Shown here: piece by piece, positions 23,708-33,065 of the stretch
Numbering within the stretch: the first letter of the stretch is position 1
How the letters are laid out: every line of letters starts with the position of its first letter
Assembly (NCBI RefSeq): GCF_000815065.1
Contig: NZ_CP007585.1
Coordinates: forward strand, 558,001 to 622,000
Length of the DNA: 64,000 nucleotides
Reading direction: 5' to 3'
From: Mesomycoplasma flocculare ATCC 27399
Lineage (GTDB): Bacteria; Bacillota_I; Bacilli_A; Mycoplasmatales; Metamycoplasmataceae
The notes under the pieces: generated by a model
The model's database searches: none
The model's input: only the letters and a program-made list of their open reading frames with translations
Told to the model about the DNA's origin: nothing
Translations under genes and position numbers: made by a program

Positions 23708-25795
23708 ATGAAAATATCAAGCCTGTTCCAACATGATACCATTTTTTTAGATAAAAATTTTGATTCTAAAGATAAAGCTTTGCAGTTTTTAAGTCAAGAA
23801 TTAAAAAATAAAATGTATATAAGTGATGCTATCCAAGCAAAAAAATTGTTCCAAAAGCGAGAAATTCAAAGTTCAACTGGTATTGGTCAAGCAATAGCCA
23901 TGCCTCACATTGGCGATGATGTTGTTTTAAAAAACACAATAATGTTTGTTCGCACCACAAACCTTGATTGGAATGCAATTGATAATCTGCCTATTAAATA
24001 TATTTTTGCAATTGTTTTATCAAAAAATGAAAGAGATAACTCTCACCTTGAAATTATACAAAAATTATCACAATTACTAATTAACCCCAAATTTGTTACT
24101 AACTTAGAAACTATTAAAACCGCTCAGGAATTTTTAAATTTAATAGATGATTTTGAAGCTAAATTAAATAATAATAAATATCCAAAAAAATCAGGCTATG
24201 ACATTGTAGTTGTTACTGCTTGCCCAACTGGAATTGCTCATACATTTTTAGCTAAAGACAGACTATACCAACAAGCACAAGAGATGAATTTATCAATTAA
24301 AGTTGAAACTCAAGGGGCCGAAGGAATTGATAACAAACTAACACTTGAAGATATTAAAAATGCTAAAGGTGTAATTTTGGCAATTGATCGGGAAATTGAA
24401 AAGTCCCGTTTTGCAAATATTGAAAACATTATTGAAATCTCAACGCAAAAAGCGATTAACAATTCTAAAGAACAAATTGAAAAAATACTTAAAAAACAAG
24501 GCAAAAAACTAAATGTTGCTTTTAGCACAACTCAAAATAATGATCAACAAATAAGTTTTAAAGGTTTTAACACAAGAATTTACCGTTCATTAATGCAAGG
24601 AATTTCGCATATGTTACCTTTTATTATCTTTGGCGGAATTTTAATTGCTCTTGGGTTTATTTTAGATACCCTTATAGGTCTTTTTCAAGGTATAAACTTA
24701 AATGACAAAACTTTTTTATCATCATTTGGATTTAATTATAAATCATCAAAACTAATTTTTAATATTGGAAAACTCGCTATGGGATTAGCAGTTCCAATTT
24801 TATCAGCTTATATTGCCTTTTCACTAGTCGGAAGGCAAGGATTGCTACCTGGATTTGTAGTTGGCGGAATTGCAACTGGGCAACTTAAAGATACCTATGG
24901 TTTTTTAAAAGAAAGTATTGCTCGCTCTTCAATTTCAAACCCTGATAGTTTTCTTGGAACAGGTTCAGGATTTGTGGGCGGTATTTTAGGCGCATTTTTT
25001 GCCGCTGCAATGATTATAGTTTTTACAAAATACATTTTTAAAAAACTACCAAAAACCCTTACTGGTATTAAAAATATCTTATTTGTCCCTGTTTTAGGAA
25101 CTCTAACAATTGCACTTTTATTCTGAGTTGTAAATATAGTTTTAATTTATATAAATTTAGGATTAGTGCTGTTTTTACAATTATTTCAAGGCAAACCGTA
25201 TCTTGCATGATCACTAGGGTTAATTCTAGGATTAATGATGGCCTCTGATTTAGGTGGGCCAATTAACAAAGCCGCTTATATTTTTGGAACACTTTCGATT
25301 GCTAATGGAACAAGTACAATTTCAATGGCTGCTATTATGATTGCTGGAATGGTGCCCCCACTTGGGATTTCGCTTTCAATGTTTATTTCTAAGAAATTAT
25401 GAGCCAAGGAAGATATTGAAACTGGGCGAATCTCAAATATTTTATTTGGATTATCATTTATTTCAGAAGGCGCAATTCCATATACAAGTAAAAATCCAAA
25501 AATTTTGATTCCTGCTAACTTAGTAAGTGGGGCTGTTGCTGGTTTAGTTTCGGCTTTACTTGGAATAAATATTATTGCTCCTCATGGTGGAATTTTTGTT
25601 GTATTTTTAGCTAAAACTAACTTAGTACAACACATTGGAACGCAAATCGGCTTGGGAATTACATTTTTTATAGGCGTGCTTTTAATTGGGGCAATCGCTC
25701 ATGCAACAACCATTATTTTAGCAACTTGATTTAATAAAAAATACAAAAATATATTTGCTAAATTTAAATTTAAAAATAATAAAAAAACAGCATAA
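23708..25795 (+). CDS. fruA: PTS fructose-type permease, EIIABC
   Basis: This permease imports and phosphorylates fructose, normally to fructose 1-phosphate. The 695 residues hold EIIA (His67 in AMPHIGD), EIIB (Cys172 in [15 protein letters not shown]) and a membrane EIIC from about residue 290 with many hydrophobic segments. UGA Trp codons are at 25124, 25199 and further on; the stop is TAA at 25793. It is intact, although the fruK that follows after 2 bp is broken. Fructose is inferred from the family and that neighbour. Confidence 0.92.
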
Positions 25796-25797
25796 AA

Positions 25798-26608
25798 ATG
25801 ATTTATACACTCACTTTATCGCCTTCGAGCGATTTATTTATCAGTTCGCAAAATTTTGAATTATCAAAAGTGAATCGTTACTAAAAATTTGAATTGCTCC
25901 CCGGTGGTAAAGGCTTAAATGCTTCAATAATTCTCCAAAGAAACAGATTTAAAAATCAGGCAATAACAACATTTGACAAACCAACTTTTTTATCATTTCA
26001 ACATTTTTTTAATCAAGAAAAATTAAATATTTTTAATGTTAATAACCCAAGTAAACGCGAATAAACATTAAATACTATGGTCAAAATCAAACTTTTGAAC
26101 TAAATGGCCCTAAAGCAAAAATAGCAAATACTAAATTTGCTACAATTTTAAATAAGTTAAAAAAACTTAAACAAGATGATATTTTAATGCTCATGGGAAT
26201 TGCTGAATTAAAACAATTAGCACAAATTATTAATTTAATAAAGTGTAAAAATATTAAATTAATTTTCGATATCGATATTCCTAATTTCATTGATTTACTT
26301 GAATTTAGACCATTTTTAATCAAACCGAATGTTACTGAATTACAAAAAATATTGCTCACACTGGAATACCAAATTTTACCTGAATTAAAAACTCGATGTA
26401 TAAATTGCAAAGTTTAGGCGCACAAAACATTATCGTTTCTAATGGTGAAAATGGTGCTTATTATCTAAAAACCAAAGATGCTCAAAAATCCTTTAAATTA
26501 GCCGCGGCAGGCGCAACAGAAACTGTAACTGTTTCATGATTAGGCAATCAGACATTAATCCAAAAATACTTAGATAATATTCAAATTAGTAAAACAAATA
26601 ATATTTAG
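25798..26608 (+). pseudogene. fruK: Broken 1-phosphofructokinase (fruK)
   Basis: The start MIYTLTLSPSSDLFISSQ and LLPGGKGLNASIIL match PfkB-family 1-phosphofructokinases. There is an in-frame TAA at 25882-25884 (after VNRY) and another at 26062. The match then resumes one frame over with TRINIKYYGQNQTFELNGP and FLIKPNVTELQ, and moves frame again near 26396 (YKLQSLGAQNIIVSNGENGAYYL). The GAGD catalytic segment is missing: after the ATP-binding part the text jumps to KLAAAGATETV. It must be inactive. Confidence 0.9.
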
Positions 26609-26676
26609 TTTTGTTGACTAAAATATGACTAAAATAAATGACATTTTCCATCTGGTTTGATTATTTTTTTAAAAAA

Positions 26677-26687
26677 TATAATATAAT
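26677..26687 (+). promoter_or_regulatory. Overlapping -10 boxes before the lipoprotein gene
   Basis: Two TATAAT hexamers share a base (26677-26682 and 26682-26687), 63-73 bp upstream of the lipoprotein ATG. They fall just after the fruK remnant and mark a new transcription start. Confidence 0.5.
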
Positions 26688-26749
26688 TTTAATTTATTAG
26701 TGCAGTAAATTTTAGAAAAAAATTGCAGGTTTTTAAACCAAGGGGAAAA

Positions 26750-27784
26750 ATGTTCAAAAATAAACTTAAAAAATTTCTCATTTTTCTTGCTCCGGTCTCA
26801 CTTGGTTTTCTCGTTTCTTGCGCCGAAATCGAACCTGATATTGATATTAATATTCCGCATATTTTTAAACCACTTTTTGAAATACCCGAAAAAGGTGGTT
26901 TTTTTAAAAAGCAAGACCCGCGCTCAACTGATCTTTATGTTTCAGAAGTTAACGCGATTCGATTAAAATGATTTTTAAATAATGCTAGCCTAATGAATTT
27001 ATCAGATGATGAGAAAAGCAAAATTTATGCATCAAAAGTTGCAAAATATTTTGTTTTTGATAATAAAAACAGAATTTTAGTACACAAAAATACATTTAAT
27101 GTAAATGAGGAAATCACCCCAACTTTTTTAAAAAATGCCTTTGAAAAGGCCGCTAATTCTTATGAGGAAAATGCAAAAAATAATATCGGTAACTCAACCA
27201 ATAAAATAGCCTGACAAAATAAAAATATTGAAATTTATTCCAATATTTCAAAAATTTTTGACCCAAATTGGCGCTTTATTGAAATGAAACTAATAAAACC
27301 TAATGTTATTTTCCCAGATAAAAAAAATTATATTCTAATTAACGCCTATAAAATTTTCTACACAGATCCAATTGATTTTTCCGAAGAAAAAGCTAACGAA
27401 ATACAAAATAACGAAACTAAAACTGAAAAATATAACAAAAAATGAAGAATTAAAGCACCAAATAATGATCCAACACCAATTTTACGGCTTCACTGATACA
27501 AACAAAGTGTAAAAAACCCCTTTAAAATTGAGCTAAACAATGTTGAAAACCCAAATTCAGAATATGATTTGCAAATGGTTAATAACATTGATCAATCAGA
27601 ATCTGTTGCCGATTTTAGTTTTGATTTTTACGATAATAATTCTATTAAACCAAAAGAACCGCTTGAAATTTTGCATTCAAAACCTTTTATTCGTTTAGTT
27701 TTGCAAAGTTACGCAATTCCTTTTGAAGATGAAATTTCCAATTTTGAAAGGGGCGAATTAAAATTTAAATACCAATTTAAATAA
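26750..27784 (+). CDS. Putative lipoprotein, 344 aa
   Basis: The N-terminus MFKNKLKKFLIFLAPVSLGF followed by LVSCAE is a lipoprotein signal with Cys24 as the lipidated residue. The mature part is acidic and Asn/Lys-rich, with no domain I recognise. The frame crosses UGA Trp codons at 26969, 27212 and beyond. AGGGGA precedes the start. It stands before the opp leader and ends in a pair of hairpins, so it is a separate unit. It is probably surface-exposed on the membrane. Confidence 0.85.
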
Positions 27785-27789
27785 CATAA

Positions 27790-27841
27790 ATGAAATTTTT
27801 GTAATTTCATATTATTAATAATATTTACACTTAATAATATG
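27790..27841 (+). terminator. Paired hairpins after the lipoprotein gene
   Basis: Two perfect inverted repeats follow the stop codon: ATGAAATT/AATTTCAT (27790-27797, 27803-27810), and CATATTATTAA/TTAATAATATG (27808-27818, 27831-27841). They share three bases, so only one may form fully at a time. No long T-run follows, so termination is likely but not certain. Confidence 0.5.
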
Positions 27842-27930
27842 AAAAAATTTTCAGTTAACTTGTGTTTTGGAATATTTTTTTAAAAAAACAAGCTATATTT
27901 TTATTAAATTATAAAAAACCAATAAATTTT

Positions 27931-27958
27931 TTGTAACTTTTTGTTTTTCATATATAAT
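27931..27958 (+). promoter_or_regulatory. Promoter of the opp leader and operon
   Basis: TTGTAA (27931-27936) and TATAAT (27953-27958) are separated by 16 bp, the best-formed promoter in the window. Transcription would start near 27965, about 25 nt before the leader ORF and about 300 nt before oppB. Confidence 0.65.
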
Positions 27959-27981
27959 AACTACTAGACTTTAAAAAAAAT

Positions 27982-28017
27982 AAGGAAATAATGAAGGAAA
28001 TAATGAAGGAAATAATG
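27982..28017 (+). repeat. Three tandem 12-bp SD-ATG units
   Basis: The 12-mer AAGGAAATAATG occurs three times without change (27982-27993, 27994-28005, 28006-28017). Each copy has an AAGGA ribosome-binding site and an ATG, and all three ATGs are in one frame with a fourth at 28021. Copy number changes would keep the frame. Confidence 0.9.
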
Positions 28018-28188
28018 AAAATGCAAACAAATATTAGTTTTTACTGAACTTTTTTTATGATTTTTTTCAACAAAATCAATTTTTTTGCGTTTTCTTTTTT
28101 TAATATTTTTCCTAAATCTATTTCAATTAAAATTAAGCAAATTTTTAAATCAATTTTTTACCCGGCTTTTTCGAATCTAATTATATAA
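27991..28188 (+). CDS. Leader ORF of the opp operon, Phe/Ile-rich, 65 aa
   Basis: The ORF starts in the SD-ATG repeat (MKEIMKEIMKMQTN) and ends at TAA 28186-28188. From the fourth Met on, 14 of about 55 residues are Phe and 11 are Ile, with one UGA Trp. The last codons run through the 5' arm of the antiterminator at 28160-28182. I read it as a leader peptide whose translation senses amino acid supply. It could also be a small membrane peptide, since it is hydrophobic. No family recognised. Confidence 0.6.
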
Positions 28189-28222
28189 TTACAAAAAAAC
28201 TAAATTAGATTGGAAAACGGGT
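28160..28222 (+). promoter_or_regulatory. Predicted antiterminator stem before oppB
   Basis: Three nested pairings form one long stem: ACCCG with CGGGT (28160-28164, 28218-28222), TTTTTC with GGAAAA (28167-28172, 28212-28217, one G-T pair), and AATCTAATT with AATTAGATT (28174-28182, 28203-28211). It has small bulges and a 20-nt loop. Its 3' arm contains bases 28214-28222 of the terminator stem, so the two exclude each other. Confidence 0.6.
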
Positions 28223-28239
28223 TAAAAACCCGTTTTTTT
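28214..28239 (+). terminator. Rho-independent terminator in the opp leader
   Basis: A 10-bp stem, AAAACGGGTT (28214-28223) with AACCCGTTTT (28227-28236), has a 3-nt loop and a T-run to 28239. It lies between the opp promoter and oppB, 29 bp before the oppB ATG. Unless it is bypassed, the operon would not be transcribed from that promoter. Confidence 0.8.
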
Positions 28240-28267
28240 ATTTATTAAGTAAAAAAGAAAGGAAAAA

Positions 28268-29368
28268 ATGTCTTTAAAAAATGACGATAACCATCAGCAA
28301 TTTCAAAAATCTGATGTACTAAATTATTCTTTATCTAAAATTAATAGCAAAAATATCGATTATAATTTTATTTATTCAATTGCAAAACCTAATAAAAACA
28401 AATTTTCTTTGCTCAAATATATTAACATTGATTCTTTTGCATTTAGGTTTTTGAAAAAAATTACGAAAATTTTTCTTGAATTTATAATAGTTGCATGAAT
28501 TGTCGCAACTTTGGTTTTTTTGTTAATTGATTCAATTCCTGGCGAACCTGGTTTTCTTGATGGATTAACCGAAGCACAAAAAACTACCCAAAAACAACTT
28601 TATGGCCTTGATTTACCGCAGACACAACGTTATTTTAATTATTTATGAAAATTTATAAATTTTGATTTTGGAATTTCCTATAGTTTAAGACCACGCGTCG
28701 AAATTAACGACTTTATTTGGCAAAGATTTTTCACTTCATTTTCTATTGGTATTGTCTCAGTTTTTCTAACAATTTTGATTGGCGTTCCACTTGGAATTGC
28801 TGTTGGAAAAAACCCTGGTAAATTCCTTGATAATTTTGCAACAATTTGAATTGCTGTTTTTTCCTCAATCCCTTCACTTGTTTTTGCCCTTGTTCTGCTT
28901 ATTTTTGGCCAAAAAACAGGAATTCCCTATATTTTTAATATTCAAGATTTTTCAACATTTGTATTGCCTGCCATTGCGCTTTCAATCGGATCAGTTATTA
29001 GTTATGTTCGTTATATTCGTTTTGAACTTAATAATGAATTAAATTCTATGCATGCAAAATTTGCTTATTTAAAAAATTTAACAAGAAATCGCTTTGTTTG
29101 AACTCACGCCCTTAAAGCTTCGCTTTTCCCAATTGCCACTTTTTTCCCGATTGTTGTGCTAGGTTCTTTTATAGGCTCAATTTTTGTTGAAAAAATTTTT
29201 CTAATTACTGGTTCAGGCGGAATTATGATTGATGCAATTCAATCAAAAGACAATAATATCATTCTTTTTTTAGTAATAATTTACTCACTTTTAACGATAA
29301 TTTCTTTCACACTAAGAGATATAAGCTATGAATTATTAGATCCGCGAATTAGAAGGAGAGCAAAATAA
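28268..29368 (+). CDS. oppB: Oligopeptide ABC transporter permease OppB
   Basis: OppB is one of the two membrane subunits of a peptide importer. The 366-residue product has a long soluble N-terminus of about 70 residues, then several hydrophobic segments. The region around TRNRFVWTHALKASLFPIAT matches the permease-ATPase contact loop, and IFLITGSGGIMIDAIQSKD is typical of the family C-terminus. UGA Trp codons occur from 28496 on. RBS AAAGGAA precedes the ATG. The stop overlaps oppC (TAATG). Confidence 0.9.
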
Positions 29369-30333
29369 TGCAGCAGTTTCCTTCAATTGAAAAATATATT
29401 GACCAAAATCTAAAACCAAACCCATTTTTGCAACCTTTTTCTTACAAAATGTGAAAATTAATGGTTGCACAAGCTAAAAATTTTGATCGAAATTATTTTG
29501 GTAAACCAGGAAATAATTTTTATGAAGTTTTTCTTCGTTTTTCTCGTTCATTTTCAGGAGTTTTTGGCATTGTTACTATTGGTTTTATGCTAATTATGGC
29601 GCTAATTATTCCTTTTACAACTGGATCACCAACACAATTGCGTCCTGATATGAAAAATTTAAATTATTTTACGCAAGGTTTCATTCTAGGAACTGATGCA
29701 CAAGGACGTGATGTTTGAGCATTTTTATGACACGGACTTCGCTTTTCTTTAATTCTAAGTTTTATTGTCGCACTTTTTGATGTTGCTTTAGGAACCTTGT
29801 TTGGAACTTTAATGGGAAATTTTGACCTTTTTGATAAAATTTTTACCTTTATTATCAAAATAATTTCAAATATACCGACAATTTTAATAATTATTTTAAT
29901 GACTTTAGTTTTACGTCCAAGTTTTTGAGTTTTGATTTTATCCTTTTCACTTACAGGTTGAATTGGGCTTGCAAATCAAGTTCGCGCGCAAATAAAAAGG
30001 GCAAAAAATTTTACATGAGTAATTGCATCACGAGTTTTAGGAACCCCATCATATAAAATTCTTTACAATTTTGTTCCCGTTATCATTCCTTTATTAATTA
30101 CAAATATTGTTTTTGTTATTCCTGGAACAATTCTTGGTGAAACTGGACTTGCATTTATTGGGCTTTCACTACCAAATGTTGCAACTCTTGGAAATGCAAT
30201 AAATGCTGGAATTCCAATTGTAACTTTATACCCCCGCTATGTTTTAATTCCTGCTTTTTTCTTAGTTTTGCTTACATCATCAATTCAAATGATTGGAAAT
30301 TCAGTACAAGACGCTCTAAGGAGACAAAGATAA
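29368..30333 (+). CDS. oppC: Oligopeptide ABC transporter permease OppC
   Basis: OppC is the partner permease. The 321 residues begin with a soluble tail, then a hydrophobic segment near GIVTIGFMLIMALIIPFTTG. The family block GTDAQGRDVWAFLWHGLRFS is clear, and the ATPase contact loop is in QIKRAKNFTWVIASRVLGTP. The C-terminus (NSVQDALRRQR) is typical. Several UGA Trp codons are used. It overlaps oppB and is 1 bp from oppD. Confidence 0.9.
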
Positions 30334-30334
30334 A

Positions 30335-31744
30335 ATGATTTCTTTTTTTTATACAAAAAACTCACAATGTCTTAAAACTGAAAACCCAAGAATTTGTTAT
30401 AAATTAGCTAAAAATTTGGAAAAATTTCAAAAGGAATTAAATTTATTAAAAGAAAAAAAACTCAAACCAGAAGAATATGAAATGCAATTTCATAATCTAA
30501 AAGAAAAATTTTTAGCCTATGAAGTTAATATTAAAAAACACTACAAGTCAAAAAAATCCTATAAAATACGTGATATTTGGGACAGAGCCCAAAAATATTG
30601 GCATACTAGTTTTAACCGTTCCCATTTTGATTTTGAAAATTTTGCAAAAAATGTTGAATATAAACAAATTGGCGACAAAAAACATAAAATTGTTGCACAA
30701 ATTAAAAATTTAAACCTTTCTTTTATAAATCCAGCTAACCCTGAAATTCGTAACATTGTCATTCGTAATGCCTCGCTTGACTTCTACGAAGGCGAAATTC
30801 ATGCAATAATTGGTGAATCTGGTTCGGGAAAATCAGTGATTACCTCTTGCCTTTACGGGCTTGTAGGTCAAAACGCTGTTATTGAATCAGGAGAAATTAA
30901 ACTTTTTAACAATCCAGTACACAATTTTGACTTTCGCGCCTGAGAGCTTTCTAATTATCGCGGTAAAATTATTTCTGCTGTATTCCAAAATCCAATGTCA
31001 ACTTTAAATCCAACAAAAAAAATTGGCCTTCAAATTATGGAAGGAATGCTCTTAAATAAAATTGTCAAAACTAAAAAAGAAGCCTATGAAAAAGCGCTTT
31101 TATATTTAAAAATGACTAAAATTGCTAACCCTGAAATGGTCATGAAATTATATCCACACGAACTTTCAGGCGGAATGATCCAACGCATTGTTATCTCCTC
31201 GATTTTGTCTTTAGAGCCAAAGATTATTGTAATGGATGAACCGACAACCGCACTTGATACAACCGTGCAAGCTCTTGTGCTTGATATCATTCGCGATTTA
31301 CAAAAAAGACTGAAAATTACGATTATTTTTATTACTCACGACCTTGGAGTTGTTGCCTCGCTTGCAAGTTATATCTCAATTATGTATGCTGGTCAGGTTG
31401 TCGAAGAAGGTACAAGAGATGAAATTCTCTTAAATCCGCGTCACCCTTATACTTGAGGGCTAATTACTTCAATGCCTGATGTTAACAAAGGTGAGCGGCT
31501 TCAATCAATTCGCGGTGTTGTTCCTTCTTCATTAAATTCAATTGTCGGTGATGCTTTTGCGGTTAGAAATGATTATGCATTGGAACAAGATTTTTTTATC
31601 GAACCTAATTTTTATCAAATAAGTCCGACTCACCGCGTAAAATCCGCTTTAGTTGATCCGCGATCACCAAAAGTGATACCACCAAAAATTATTTACCAAA
31701 AATGAATCGAATTTACAAAAATGAGGAAACAAAATGAAAGATAA
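30335..31744 (+). CDS. oppD: Oligopeptide ABC transporter ATPase OppD
   Basis: OppD powers transport by ATP hydrolysis. The 469-residue product has a Lys-rich N-terminal part of about 120 residues before the ABC domain. Walker A is GESGSGKSV (from residue 160), signature LSGGMIQRIVIS, Walker B IIVMDEPTTALD, and H-loop ITHDLGVV. The C-terminal oligopeptide-transporter region is present (RHPYTWGLITSMPDV). UGA is Trp at 31703, and the true stop is TAA at 31742. It overlaps oppF by 11 bp. Confidence 0.92.
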
Positions 31745-33065
31745 GCAAAAATTTTATCTGGAAAAAAATAGTTATTTTTTTGGCAAAATCACTAAAAATA
31801 TTTACCGTGTTCTCACTCCCGGAGTCGAAAAAATGCTGGATTTTAAGGGAAAAGTTCCAATTGTGAGCTTTCAAAATGTTGATATTACCTACGGAAGTGG
31901 AAACCGGAAAAACAAAGTAATACACGATATTAGTTTTAATATTTTTGAAGGTGAAGTTCTTTCGTTTGTTGGCGAATCAGGTTCGGGAAAATCAACAACA
32001 GGATCAGCGATTGCCGGTTTAATTCCCCGTAGTTTTGGCAAAATTCATATAAATGGCTTTGATTTACCAAAAAAAATCAATAAAATCCGGTCAAAAATTC
32101 TTAGCAAGCTAGTTTCAAATGTGCAAATGATTTTCCAGGACCCTTTGTCCTCGCTAAATCCTTATAAAAATATTTTTGCTGTTATTACCGAAGGCCTAAT
32201 AAATTTAGAACAACGCAAAAAAGGCGCAATAAAAAACTTATTTTCACAACATTATTACCAAAATACATTTGAAAATTTAACCTCAATACTAAAAAAACAG
32301 AAAATCGCGCCACAGATTATTCAACAAATTAATTATAATTTTTATAAAAACACTTCTAATATTCAGGTAAACGATCTTTTCAATAAGTTAATTAATTATC
32401 TTGAAAAGCTCAGCTTTATCGATTCTAAAATAATAGACTTTATCAAAAAAAAATCTATATTTTTACAGCACTTTTTAGAAAAACCAACAAAAGAAATTAC
32501 ATATAAATATGTTATTGATATGCTTGCATCCGTTGGTCTTGATAGCTCAGTTTTATCACGTTTTCCTCTTGAATTCTCTGGTGGTCAACAACAGCGAATT
32601 GGGATTTGTCGCGCTTTATTGCTAAGACCAAAAATTCTTGTCGCTGATGAGCCAATTTCGGCTCTTGATGTGTCAATTCAGGCACAAATTATTAATATTT
32701 TTAAAGATTTGAAAGAAAAATATAACCTTACAATCTTTTTCATTTCGCATGATTTGCGGATGGTTGAGTATATTTCTGATAGGATTGCCGTAATTTATCG
32801 TGGAAGAATCCTAGAAATTGGCCCTACTGAAGAAATAACTAAAAATTTTTTACACCCTTATACAAAATCATTAATTGAGTCAATTCCAACAATTGAATCA
32901 AAAGGTGAATCACTTGCTGGGTTTTTATATGAACCAAAAATTCATGAATATACAGAAAAAAACCAGCCAGAATGAATCGATTTAGGAAATAATCACTATA
33001 TTTTAGCAACTTTTTCAGAAGTAAAGAGATGAAAATCAGGAGATTATAATTATGAAAAAAACTAA
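31734..33065 (+). CDS. oppF: Oligopeptide ABC transporter ATPase OppF
   Basis: OppF is the second ATPase. Walker A is GESGSGKS (residues 80-87), signature FSGGQQQRIG (from 281), Walker B ILVADEPISALD. About 190 residues separate Walker A and signature, against about 100 normally; the extra part is Lys/Asn-rich and helical in look (residues about 150-250). After UGA Trp codons at 32973 and 33030 the frame ends at TAA 33063, overlapping the next gene by 14 bp. The product has 443 residues. Confidence 0.92.
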
